Below are positions 1-8,037 of a stretch of 64,000 nt of DNA, one piece after another. Position 1 is the first letter of the stretch. Each line of letters opens with the position of its first letter. The notes under the pieces were generated by a model that saw only the letters and a program-made list of their open reading frames with translations, did not search any database and was not told the origin of the DNA. The stretch is from Bryobacterales bacterium (GTDB lineage Bacteria; Acidobacteriota; Terriglobia; Bryobacterales; UBA6623). The DNA lies in contig JAPPLB010000093.1 of the NCBI GenBank assembly GCA_028819575.1, forward strand, positions 17,725-81,724, written 5' to 3'. The position numbers were made by a program, and so were the translations under genes.

Positions 1-2
1 TC

Positions 3-47
3 GCCGTCACCTTCGCGGTGGCAACCCTTTGGCGCATCTTCGCCTGA
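3..47 (+). CDS. 3' end of an upstream gene (partial)
   Basis: An open frame enters from the left edge and stops at a TGA after about 14 codons. The residues visible (AVTFAVATLWRIFA) are hydrophobic and look like the last part of a membrane helix. Nothing more can be said about the product. The alternative is that this is non-coding sequence upstream of the sialidase-like gene. Confidence 0.25.
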   Translation, partial: AVTFAVATLWRIFA

Positions 48-175
48 CCGACTGCGACATTCCCGCTTCTCCTCACCGCACCCGGCAAGAGAGGGGTGGT
101 AAATCGGCGTCCTGTACCGAATGATGCGGCTTCACCTGCTAAACTCTTCCTCGCAAACCACCAGCGAGGAACCCC

Positions 176-1351
176 ATGCCCCCCTCTAACAAAACCCGTC
201 GTGACCTGCTCGGTACCCTGATCATCGCCGGCGCAGGCGCCACAGCGCTGCGCCCCCGCGCCGCCGCTGCCAAAGCCAAAGTCGACGACAAAAAGATCAT
301 CAGCATGCGGCCGCATCTCTACCACGGCTGGCCGACGCTGGCGCGGCGTGAGGACGGCGAGTTGCTCGTTGTGTGTTCCGGAGGCCGGGAAGCGCACGTC
401 TGTCCCTTTGGCTGGGTCGAGATCATGCGCTCGAAAGACGACGGACAGACCTGGGGCTGGCCGCGCGTGCTGATGGACACGGCGATCGACGACCGCGACG
501 CCGGCGTGTGCGAAACGCCGCAAGGGTCGCTGCTCGTCACGACGTTCACCTCGCTCGCCTACATCGACTATTTCAAGGAGGCCAAGCCGGGCGCCAGTGG
601 CCGCTTCACCGACTGGACCGAGAAGAAAATGGCCGCTTGGCAGGCGGCTCACGCCCGTACTTCCGCCGCCGCGCGGGAGCGTATGCTGGGCACTTGGATG
701 CTGCGGTCGAGCGATGGCGGCGTAACTTGGTCCGCGCCGTACCGCGTGCCGGTGAACAGTCCGCACGGCCCGATCCCGCTGTCCGACGGGCGTGTGATCT
801 ACGCCGGCAAGCGCCTCTGGCATGAGAAGAAGCGCATCGGCGTCGCCGAGTCGCACGATGACGGAAAGACTTGGCGCTGGCTCGCCGAGATCCCGACGCG
901 TGACGGCGATGACTTCACCGAGTACCACGAGCTTCACATCGGCGAGGCGGCCAACGGACACCTGATCGCGCAGATCCGTAACCACAACAAAAAGAACGAA
1001 CGCGAGACGCTGCAAACCGAATCCGACGACGGCGGCCGGACCTGGTCCACTCCGCACTCCATTGGCGTGTGGGGACTGCCATCACACCTGCTGAGTCTCC
1101 GCGACGGGCGCATGCTCATGACGTACGGCTACCGCCGCGAGCCCTTCGGCAACCAAGTGCGCCTGAGCAAGGACAACGGCCGAACCTGGTCTGAGCCCAT
1201 GACCATCTCCGACGACGGAGACGCCGGCGATCTCGGATACCCGTCAACCATCGAGCTGGACGACGGCTCTCTTGTCACCGTCTGGTACGAGCGCCTGAAA
1301 AGCTCACCATACGCCGTCCTGCGGCAGGCTAACTGGCGTTTGCCGGCGTAA
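176..1351 (+). CDS. Tat-exported sialidase-like (Asp-box/BNR repeat) protein
   Basis: The 391-residue product starts with a Tat-type signal (twin arginine at residues 8-9, then LLGTLIIAGAGATAL), so export in folded form to the periplasm or outside is likely. Five Asp-box motifs of the form SxDxGxTW lie near residues 86, 178, 226, 283 and 331, the hallmark of six-bladed sialidase/BNR propellers. Known members cleave terminal sialic acids or related sugars, but many Acidobacteria and Planctomycetes homologues have no tested substrate, so a specific sialidase reaction is only inferred. The ATG is preceded by GCGAGGA at a normal distance. It appears monocistronic; the next gene lies more than 500 bases away. 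Confidence 0.8.
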   Translation: MPPSNKTRRDLLGTLIIAGAGATALRPRAAAAKAKVDDKKIISMRPHLYHGWPTLARREDGELLVVCSGGREAHVCPFGWVEIMRSKDDGQTWGWPRVLMDTAIDDRDAGVCETPQGSLLVTTFTSLAYIDYFKEAKPGASGRFTDWTEKKMAAWQAAHARTSAAARERMLGTWMLRSSDGGVTWSAPYRVPVNSPHGPIPLSDGRVIYAGKRLWHEKKRIGVAESHDDGKTWRWLAEIPTRDGDDFTEYHELHIGEAANGHLIAQIRNHNKKNERETLQTESDDGGRTWSTPHSIGVWGLPSHLLSLRDGRMLMTYGYRREPFGNQVRLSKDNGRTWSEPMTISDDGDAGDLGYPSTIELDDGSLVTVWYERLKSSPYAVLRQANWRLPA

Positions 1352-1699
1352 GGTCTCGATGGGCTTGCCTGTCTCGGCCATCCGCAAACTCCTCCCTGGC
1401 GGTTGCAGACAGCAGGCTCGAAGAGGGTAACGGGTTGGACTGAACGTCGAGCGTAGCTGCATTCGCTTTGCACTGAGACCGCTATATCAAGCCCCAAAGA
1501 CAAACTCCAACGTTCAAGAGGGCAACGGCAATGACTTTCGTTCAAGGCCCTCCCCTTCACAGTCTTGTAAGTCATGTAGACCCTCCTTCGTGTCTACCTG
1601 GGAACGAAGGGGGCGGGAATTGTTCTCGAGCCAGTGCATCAAAGAAGCTCACAGTCATCGCGTAGCGGGCTCGAAAACGAGGTTCTCCTGCAGCTCCCT
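1352..1699. other. Intergenic stretch without a recognisable gene
   Basis: Open frames on both strands here have no ribosome binding site, no domain that I recognise and biased, unnatural composition. I see no structured RNA. Confidence 0.5.
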
Positions 1700-1719
1700 C
1701 CTGCCAAAGCAGGCTTTTT
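1700..1719 (+). terminator. Short intrinsic terminator-like hairpin
   Basis: CCTGC-CAAA-GCAGG followed by C and five T. The stem is only 5 bp, so it is a weak candidate. It would end transcription from the sialidase-like gene just before the next promoter. Confidence 0.4.
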
Positions 1720-1729
1720 ATTGTCCTAC

Positions 1730-1758
1730 TTGACATTGAGTTGCATGTTTGGTAGCTT
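1730..1758 (+). promoter_or_regulatory. Sigma70-like promoter for the DUF3386-like gene
   Basis: A perfect -35 box TTGACA (1730-1735), a 17-base spacer and a -10-like TAGCTT (1753-1758). It lies directly after the hairpin and about 150 bases before the likely start codon, on the right strand. Confidence 0.5.
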
Positions 1759-1910
1759 GGACAAGTCGGGGTCGTATGGGCCATCCGGCTTATATGTTCC
1801 TGAATACCCACGAAAACAGGTATTGGAGAATGATTATGGTCAAACACTGCGTCTCTGGGCAAGGAGAGGTGAGTGACAAGTATCGCAGTCATGTTGCATT
1901 TGCCAAGCAG

Positions 1911-2639
1911 ATGAAACGGCCCCTTCGAGGGCTCCGCCTAGCCGCGATGGTTGCCATCTCGGCAACCATGCCCGCTACCGCCGAACCGCCTAAGTTCGAG
2001 CCGAGCCAGGACGCGTCCGCGCTACTGGAAGCGGCCCGAGAGCATCGTGAGGTCTTTCACGAGAACTTCCCGGGCTGCCGGAGCGATCTGTTGATCCATG
2101 TCGATGGAGAAGCGCATCGCGGGTCGATGCTATTCAAGCCTCCGATCACGCTCGAAGTGCAACTTGACGACAAAGAGTTGCGCAAGGAAGTGAAACGCAC
2201 GATCAAATCCATGCTGTCGCATCGGATGGCGTCGAACAATTCCTCCCGGCAAAAGAAGCCTGTGGCTTTCGGGCCTGAAGACCACCATCCGCTGGGCCGC
2301 AAGATTCTCATCGGCGACAAGTATTCCTCGAGCTATCGCATTCACGACAATCAGATCCTCGAAGTCGACCGCCAGATGGATGAAAAGCGGTTGTTGATCA
2401 GCGTTCTTGATACGGAGAAGACCACCACGGGGCGCTATCTGTCGCGCCACTTTTTCGTAACCGTGTTCGATCGCGCCAGTGGATCGGTCAAGTCGGCGTC
2501 AGCCTACACGGACGCTTATCAGAAGCTCGGGAACAGCTACTTTCCGAAATCGAGACGCATCGTCAGTGCAGGGAAAGGGAAGACCCGAACACTGAAAATT
2601 GATTGGTTGGATGTGCAGCTCATGCAAGGCGAGGAATGA
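1911..2639 (+). CDS. Secreted DUF3386-like protein
   Basis: The 242-residue product begins with a typical Sec signal (MKRPLRGLRLAAMVAISATMPATAE region). The mature part resembles the DUF3386 family of cyanobacteria and other bacteria: an opening helix leading to FPGCRSDL, then a G-rich strand, then a helix ending in MLSHR, then a run of beta strands. The family has no known reaction. The frame stays open upstream to 1749, but residues before 1911 lack similarity and would hide the signal peptide. A GTG at 1869 sits only 2 bases after AAGGAG and is the other possible start. A promoter is visible at 1730. Confidence 0.6.
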   Translation: MKRPLRGLRLAAMVAISATMPATAEPPKFEPSQDASALLEAAREHREVFHENFPGCRSDLLIHVDGEAHRGSMLFKPPITLEVQLDDKELRKEVKRTIKSMLSHRMASNNSSRQKKPVAFGPEDHHPLGRKILIGDKYSSSYRIHDNQILEVDRQMDEKRLLISVLDTEKTTTGRYLSRHFFVTVFDRASGSVKSASAYTDAYQKLGNSYFPKSRRIVSAGKGKTRTLKIDWLDVQLMQGEE

Positions 2640-2882
2640 TAGCGTCTTGCAACTGAGGCGAAGACGCTGCGGCCTCGATTACCCGTCTTAGACGCAGCGC
2701 CTCGCCTCCTTTGGCTCAGCCGCGAGGAAAGTCCAAGCGACCGGTGCTTCAGTCGATTATAGCGAATGCCCTCCGGACTCCCCTACGGCTGAATGAATGG
2801 GCGTGGCCTTTCGGCCGCGTGGGATTGTTCAACAAAAAACCTGTGGCGGCTCGTCTACCACAGACAGATGACGGAGGGTGTG

Positions 2883-5147
2883 ATGAAGAAGGTTTCTTGT
2901 ATCTGCGGGGTGCTGCTTCTCCTGGCTTTGCAGGCACTCCCGATGTGGTCCGCGCCGACGGAAAGCCAAGTGATCGCGGGCCGAGTCGTCGACGAGACCG
3001 GCGGCGCGCTCGCAGGCGCTAATGTTTTTATCAGGGATCTCAAGACCGGGCTGGAATTTTCGACCGTCGCCAACGGCGAGGGCGCTTTTGAGGTCGCGGT
3101 TCGTCCCGGGAAGTACCGTGTCACGGCAACCCGTGCCGAGTTTGCCCATCAAACACAGATCGTAGAGGTGCCATCGCCGGAGGCGCAGAATCTGCTGGCA
3201 ACACTCACACCAGCGCCGCTGGCGCAACAGGTCGTCGTCAGTGGTTCACGGGAGGAGGAACTCATCGAGAACTCGGTGGCGAAAGTGGATGTCGTTTCCA
3301 GCACGATGATCAAAGACTCGGGTTATGAGCGTGTCAGCGACCTGCTGTCCGAAGAGCCCGGAGTGGTCGTTCGAAGCGGTTCTTCCGGGAATCGCTCGGA
3401 AACGCAGATTCAGGGTATCGACTCCCGCCAATCGCTTGTGCTGATCGACGGTTATCCCATCGTCGGGGCGAGGGGAATCAAGCGTGGCATCCTCAACATG
3501 GACCGGCAGTCGGCGGGCCGGCTGGAGCGCATCGAAGTGGTCAAGGGCGCGTCATCGGCACTCTACGGTTCCGAGGCGATCGGCGGCGTAATCAACTTGA
3601 TCACACGCGAAGCGAAACGAAAGTTTGACGGCAACGTCACGACTTCGGCGAGCAGTTTCAGCGGAGTGGATCTGCGCGGGGATGTGGGCATTCGGCACCA
3701 AGGCTGGCATGGCTTCTTCGACGTCGAGCGCCACAAGCGCAATCCCTATCGCCTGATTCCCGACAGTTTCGATACGACGGCAGCGGGCTTCCACCGATAC
3801 GACTACTTCGGCAAGATGGGCTACGACTTCTCGGAGAGGCTCAAGGTGGGATTGATGGCGAATGCCTTCGACAATGACGAGCTCGGCAGGTTCTTCGGCG
3901 AGTTCGGGCCGCAGACGACCGCGACGAAAGACAGCGCCCAGAACTACGGCCTCAACCTCGACCTGGGACTGACCCCGGTCACGCAGTGGACCTTCCGCGG
4001 CTACTACGGCAAGTACGACGAAAGCTCGAGGATCGCCGTGCTTGCGATGCCCGGACACATCGACACGAACGCGAACCTCAATCAGCGACTCTATCGGCTC
4101 GAGACGAACATCTCGCACGTCTGGGGTTCGCGACAGCTTGTTCAGGGCGGCTTGGAGTGGAACCAGGACAACTATCGCGGCTACAACCGCGTGGTCGGTG
4201 ACAACGCCGGCCAGCAGATCTCCATGGTTGATACCTGGTTCAACGACCGTATCGAGATACACCCGCGCGTCAGCTTGACCCTGGGAGCCCGTTGGAACGA
4301 TCACTCGCTGTATGGAGATAACTTCGTGCCGCGTGCGGGCGCCCTGGTGCGGGTTACCGACAACCTGCGCCTGCGGGGCTCTTGGGGCCGCGGGTTCCGC
4401 GCCCCGGATCTGGGGCAGCTCTATTTCCGCTTCCTCAACCCGACCAACTTTTATCAAGTGATCGGGAACCCCAGCCTAGTTCCGGAGACATCGACGACGA
4501 ATCAGGTCGGCTTCGACTACCGGCTGGACCGTATCCGCTTCAGCGGCGCGTATTTCCGGAACGACATCAAGAACCTGATTCAGGCCGACCTGATCGGCAG
4601 GCCGAGCACTCCCCAAGCCCTCCGTGGACTACTCAACGCCTTCAACATCGATTCGGCTTTCAATCCAGGATTGCACCGGTTGTTTTATCTCTACCGCAAC
4701 GTGGACAACGTGTACACGACTGGGGTCGAGAGCAAGGTGGAGATGAATCTGACGCGAGGTCTGATCGTCTCTTCCAGCTACACCTACCTCGACGCCCGTG
4801 ATAAGGAAACGAAGGCGTTCCTGAGTCAACGGCATCGTCACCACGGCAACTTCCGCGTGTGGTGGTCTACGAGCCGCTGGGGCGGCCTGCGGACTAACTT
4901 CCGGGGCACGTACTTCAGCAAGTGGCCGATTGCGGGGCGCAGCGGCAGCTTCATTGGCGACGCATATCAGGTATGGGATTGGTACATCGCCAAGCCCGTG
5001 GCCGTGGGAAGCGAATTCTACTTTGCGCTAGACAACCTGTTCGATTCGACGGACTCCAATCTCCAGACCGCCGATCCGTCTTTCTTCCGGGCGGACCCCG
5101 GCCGCACATTCCGAGTCGGGATGCGCTGGAACTTTGGTAGGGATTAG
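2883..5147 (+). CDS. TonB-dependent outer-membrane receptor with CarboxypepD_reg domain
   Basis: The 754-residue protein has a signal peptide (MKKVSCICGVLLLLALQALP), an N-terminal carboxypeptidase-regulatory-like beta sandwich (about residues 26-100, with VIAGRVVDETGGALAGANV), a plug domain (about 120-240, with QIQGIDSRQSLVLIDGYP and IEVVKGASSALYGSEAIGG), and a long barrel ending in RVGMRWNFGRD. Such receptors import ferric siderophores, haem, cobalamin or sugars across the outer membrane using TonB-ExbBD energy. The ligand cannot be read from sequence. The ATG follows GGAGG by 5 bases, so the 30 extra upstream codons are rejected. Two tiny genes and a PQQ-type propeller follow on the same strand. 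Confidence 0.88.
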   Translation: MKKVSCICGVLLLLALQALPMWSAPTESQVIAGRVVDETGGALAGANVFIRDLKTGLEFSTVANGEGAFEVAVRPGKYRVTATRAEFAHQTQIVEVPSPEAQNLLATLTPAPLAQQVVVSGSREEELIENSVAKVDVVSSTMIKDSGYERVSDLLSEEPGVVVRSGSSGNRSETQIQGIDSRQSLVLIDGYPIVGARGIKRGILNMDRQSAGRLERIEVVKGASSALYGSEAIGGVINLITREAKRKFDGNVTTSASSFSGVDLRGDVGIRHQGWHGFFDVERHKRNPYRLIPDSFDTTAAGFHRYDYFGKMGYDFSERLKVGLMANAFDNDELGRFFGEFGPQTTATKDSAQNYGLNLDLGLTPVTQWTFRGYYGKYDESSRIAVLAMPGHIDTNANLNQRLYRLETNISHVWGSRQLVQGGLEWNQDNYRGYNRVVGDNAGQQISMVDTWFNDRIEIHPRVSLTLGARWNDHSLYGDNFVPRAGALVRVTDNLRLRGSWGRGFRAPDLGQLYFRFLNPTNFYQVIGNPSLVPETSTTNQVGFDYRLDRIRFSGAYFRNDIKNLIQADLIGRPSTPQALRGLLNAFNIDSAFNPGLHRLFYLYRNVDNVYTTGVESKVEMNLTRGLIVSSSYTYLDARDKETKAFLSQRHRHHGNFRVWWSTSRWGGLRTNFRGTYFSKWPIAGRSGSFIGDAYQVWDWYIAKPVAVGSEFYFALDNLFDSTDSNLQTADPSFFRADPGRTFRVGMRWNFGRD

Positions 5148-5155
5148 CAAATGGC

Positions 5156-5290
5156 ATGAAAGTCCGCCTTGATGACCGAACCTATTTGTGCGTTCTGCTC
5201 GGCTCGCTTCTGGCGCAGGCCGTGGTGATGGTTTTTCTGGCGTCACTGGGACATCTTCAGTCTTCGACGACTTTGATTGGCGTGTTTTGA
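5156..5290 (+). CDS. Small single-helix membrane protein (44 aa)
   Basis: A 44-codon frame starts 8 bases after the TonB receptor stop. It encodes a short charged start (MKVRLDDRTY), one clear membrane helix (LCVLLGSLLAQAVVMVFLAS region) and a short polar tail. The spacing suggests translation coupled to the receptor gene. No family is recognised. Small membrane proteins downstream of TonB receptors are common accessory parts of uptake loci, but that role is inference. Confidence 0.45.
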   Translation: MKVRLDDRTYLCVLLGSLLAQAVVMVFLASLGHLQSSTTLIGVF

Positions 5291-5296
5291 AACATC

Positions 5297-5512
5297 ATGC
5301 AGCATAAACCCGTCGTTCTCGCACGTTATGACCGCTTCGGTTCCGTGACCCGCTGCTTGCACGGCTGCATCCATGTGCAGCTCGGGGTCACGAGTTTGAC
5401 GCTCACCGAGGGGCAGTATCTACGCTTTGCAGCGATGATCAACGATAGCGCCGCCAACTTCGAGCTCTTTCGTCACTCACAATCGGAAATCGACCATGCT
5501 GGAGGCGGATAA
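5297..5512 (+). CDS. Small Cys/His-containing protein (71 aa)
   Basis: The frame begins 6 bases after the 44-codon gene. Residues 16-33 read like a small conserved motif (TRCLHGCIHVQLG), followed by a predicted strand-helix (LTLTEGQYLRFAAMI). Short proteins with a Cys-x-x-x-Cys-x-His patch and a following helix occur beside metal and haem uptake loci, so a metal-linked role is possible but not shown. No strong ribosome binding site is visible. Translation may depend on the gene before it. Confidence 0.45.
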   Translation: MQHKPVVLARYDRFGSVTRCLHGCIHVQLGVTSLTLTEGQYLRFAAMINDSAANFELFRHSQSEIDHAGGG

Positions 5513-5556
5513 GCGCTGAAACAGGCGGGGCGATAGAAGAAAGGACAATCCCTTCG

Positions 5557-6798
5557 ATGCGAGTTTCCGGTTCCCCATTCACCTTCTCTCGCCGGGCATT
5601 CCTCAGCGCAGTCTGCGGTCCGGTCGCCGTCGCCGGGACCCGCTGGACGCAGTTCCGCGGTGATGGAGCGAGTTCCGTGGGTGCTGACCAGAGGCTTCCT
5701 CTGGAATGGTCCGACGATAAGAATGTCGCATGGAGCGTAGCCACTCCGGGTTACGGTCAATCGAGTCCGGTCGCTTATGAAGACAAGGTCTTCGTGACAA
5801 GCGTCGAAGGCGCTCAGAAGGAGACGCTCATGCTGGCCGCGCACAATCTCTCTACCGGCAAGAATCTGTGGATGTATCACGGCAGACCGGGACAGTCCAT
5901 CGAAGACTCCAATATGGTCAGCAAAGCGGCTCCGACCCCGGCGGTGGACGCGGATGCGGTCTACGCGTTTTTTGAAACCGGAAACTTAGCGGCCATCGAT
6001 CACATTGGAAAGCTCAAGTGGGAGCGGCAACTTACCAAGGAGTTCGGGGAATTCGGAGGACGCCACGGGATCGGTAGCTCGGTCCGCCTCTGTGGCTCGG
6101 GCCTGTTGGTGTTGGTGGCTCACGACGGGCCGTCCTACCTGCTCTGCACCGATCGCGGAACCGGCGAAACCGTCTGGAAGGCGGATCGCCCGAATGGCGT
6201 TAGCTGGAGCACACCCAGCATCGCCAAGCACGATGGCCGTGAGATCGCGCTTGTCAGTGTGGGAAGGCGCGTCGACGCCTACGATACCGCCGACGGCTCG
6301 TTGCTGTGGACCCTGGACGGACTCGAAGGCGCGTTCATCGCCTCTCCGACCCCCATCGCCGGCGGAGCGATCATCGGATCGAGCCGCAAGGCGCATTCCG
6401 TAGCCATCCGTTTCGGCCCGAATGCGAAAGCGATGCCGGAGATCGTCTGGCGAGCCACGGAGGCTGCTTCGTATTTCAGTTCCCCGCTTGTACATCAGTC
6501 GCGGGTTTACATGGTCAGCAAGGCCGGCGTGGCCTTCTGTCTCGATATCGAATCTGGAGAGGAGATCTGGCGTTCCCGACTCGAAGGACCAAATTGGGCC
6601 TCTCCGATCGGCTTGAAGGATCGAGTCTACTTCTGCGGCGTCAACGGCGTGACGGAAGTCATCAAGGCGGGTGCTTCATTCACACGGATCGCCAGAAACA
6701 GCCTGTCTGAAGAGAGTCGCCTCTACGGGACGGCCGTAGCCGAGGACTGCCTTCTACTGCGCTACGGTCGGCGATTGATCAAGGTATCAGCCGGCTGA
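5557..6798 (+). CDS. Exported PQQ-type beta-propeller protein
   Basis: The 413-residue product opens with a Tat-like signal (SRRAFLSAVCGPVAVAG) and WTQFRGDGASSV, a start common to quinoprotein-like WD/PQQ propellers of Acidobacteria and Planctomycetes. Repeated blades contain GKNLW, GETVWK, GSLLWTL and GEEIWR, the PQQ-repeat signature also seen in BamB. True quinoprotein dehydrogenases are longer and bind calcium-PQQ, and those ligand residues are not evident here, so I call it a scaffold or binding propeller rather than an enzyme. It follows the receptor and two tiny genes on the same strand and may share their transcript. Confidence 0.75.
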   Translation: MRVSGSPFTFSRRAFLSAVCGPVAVAGTRWTQFRGDGASSVGADQRLPLEWSDDKNVAWSVATPGYGQSSPVAYEDKVFVTSVEGAQKETLMLAAHNLSTGKNLWMYHGRPGQSIEDSNMVSKAAPTPAVDADAVYAFFETGNLAAIDHIGKLKWERQLTKEFGEFGGRHGIGSSVRLCGSGLLVLVAHDGPSYLLCTDRGTGETVWKADRPNGVSWSTPSIAKHDGREIALVSVGRRVDAYDTADGSLLWTLDGLEGAFIASPTPIAGGAIIGSSRKAHSVAIRFGPNAKAMPEIVWRATEAASYFSSPLVHQSRVYMVSKAGVAFCLDIESGEEIWRSRLEGPNWASPIGLKDRVYFCGVNGVTEVIKAGASFTRIARNSLSEESRLYGTAVAEDCLLLRYGRRLIKVSAG

Positions 6799-6870
6799 AC
6801 AAGCCTCTGGACGTCTTCCCTTCCGGGTTCAACGTCGAAGTGAACCACGATCCAGAAGGAAGGAGACTTC

Positions 6871-7158
6871 ATGCAGTTCTACATCGATTGCATTCTCGAA
6901 TTGCTCGAGGCTCCCCATCTCAGCGACGAAGACTGGCAGGACCTAGACGACTTGTCCCAACGGCTTGTTGATGGTTTCGAGCGAGTGCGCTCATTCAAAG
7001 AACGGCGACAAGGTTCGTCCGCGGCGAGTTTGCTGGACGGGATCTACCAAGCGTCATTGAACCTGCGAGGAAGCCTCACTGAGAGAGACGCGAACGTTGC
7101 TTTTCACAACGCAACCTCACTCAGAGCACAAGTGTCCCGTGTGAGGGAGAGGCGCTGA
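6871..7158 (+). CDS. Small helical protein of unknown function (95 aa)
   Basis: A strong AAGGAGA sequence precedes the ATG by 6 bases, so the gene is likely real. The product is soluble and predicted almost entirely helical, rich in Asp, Glu and Arg, with no signal peptide, cysteine pair or catalytic motif. No family is recognised. It sits alone between the propeller gene and the rimP leader. Confidence 0.6.
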   Translation: MQFYIDCILELLEAPHLSDEDWQDLDDLSQRLVDGFERVRSFKERRQGSSAASLLDGIYQASLNLRGSLTERDANVAFHNATSLRAQVSRVRERR

Positions 7159-7428
7159 ACTGCACACCCCCGAGCGGCTGTCAATAGTCTGGAATACACT
7201 CGAAACTGCATCGGTAGCTAAACCATATAGACGGTGTTTCAGGCAAAAGCCAGGTTCACACCAAGCGCGCCAACAAAGAGCGGGTCCGGATCGAAGACGC
7301 GATCTTGGCGCTGGAAACTTCGGGGGAATGCCGCCGAGAAGGACTCACGGCAGCCATTACGACTCAGGGCGGCACTGGCTCGGCGCAGTCGCTCCTGCTT
7401 GCTGACGGAATAGAAGAGGCGGCTTCTC
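7159..7428. other. Intergenic stretch without a recognisable gene
   Basis: No frame with a start signal or known domain is seen between the 95-residue gene and the rimP promoter. Confidence 0.5.
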
Positions 7429-7458
7429 TTGCGTTTCGAGAACGGCGACCTCTACAAT
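7429..7458 (+). promoter_or_regulatory. Sigma70-like promoter of the rimP-nusA-infB operon
   Basis: TTGCGT (7429-7434), an 18-base spacer and TACAAT (7453-7458), about 85 bases before rimP. A transcript would start near 7465 and contain the small AAGCC-GAAAG-GGCTT hairpin followed by the terminator-like hairpin at 7492. Confidence 0.5.
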
Positions 7459-7491
7459 AAAGCCGAAAGGGCTTACTGGGGGCGCGTTTCC

Positions 7492-7516
7492 AAAGTGGGC
7501 GAATGCCCACTTTTTT
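7492..7516 (+). promoter_or_regulatory. Terminator-like hairpin in the rimP leader
   Basis: A perfect 9-bp stem (AAAGTGGGC / GCCCACTTT) with a GAAT loop runs into a T tract ending at 7516. It lies between the promoter and rimP, so reading through it is required for operon expression. Hairpins of the GTGGGC..GCCCAC type ahead of rimP are known in many bacteria and are thought to act as attenuators or antitermination targets. Confidence 0.65.
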
Positions 7517-7540
7517 ATTGCGCCCAAAAGTGGCGGACCC

Positions 7541-8008
7541 ATGGCTTGGGCGCACGAGCGGGTTCAGCAGGAGATTCACAAGATTGCGGAAAGGGTCGCC
7601 TCGTCGACGGGGTTGGAAATTGTCGATATCGAACTGCGTGGAGGGCCGCGAAACGGTGTCCTCAGAATCTTCATCGACTGTCCGGAGGGAATTACCCATA
7701 TGGATTGCGAGGAGGTTTCACGGCAGATCGGGCCGATTCTCGATGTGGAGGATTTGATGCCCGGACCCTACCGACTCGAGGTATCGTCTCCAGGACTGGA
7801 TCGCAAGCTGATGAAGCAATCCGACTACGAGCGCTTCGCCGGAAAGAAGGCACGTATCAAGCTTCGGCTCCCGATGGAAGGTCGGAAGCAATTTACGGGC
7901 CGCCTGCGAGGCTGCATCGAAGGTGCTGTGACCGTGGAGAGCGCGGGAACCCTAAGGCAGTTTCGCCTGGAAGATATCGAGCAAGCGCGTCTTGTCGTGG
8001 AACTCTGA
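7541..8008 (+). CDS. rimP: Ribosome maturation factor RimP
   Basis: The 155-residue protein has the two RimP domains: an N-terminal alpha/beta domain (GLEIVDIELRGG, then LRIFIDCPEGITHMDCEEVSRQIG and a YRLEVSSPGLDRKL motif at about 85-98) and a C-terminal Sm-like beta barrel. RimP is needed for maturation of the 30S subunit. Length matches the family. It is the first gene of the operon, 29 bases before nusA, the classic order. Confidence 0.95.
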   Translation: MAWAHERVQQEIHKIAERVASSTGLEIVDIELRGGPRNGVLRIFIDCPEGITHMDCEEVSRQIGPILDVEDLMPGPYRLEVSSPGLDRKLMKQSDYERFAGKKARIKLRLPMEGRKQFTGRLRGCIEGAVTVESAGTLRQFRLEDIEQARLVVEL

Positions 8009-8037
8009 AGGCCGACCTTTTCTTTTTCGAGGGCAAA

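Noticed and set aside
2724..2734. GAGGAAAGTCC, the 5' signature of RNase P RNA
   Set aside because: Only about 150 bases separate it from the TonB receptor start, too short for RNase P RNA, and no matching 3' conserved segment was found.
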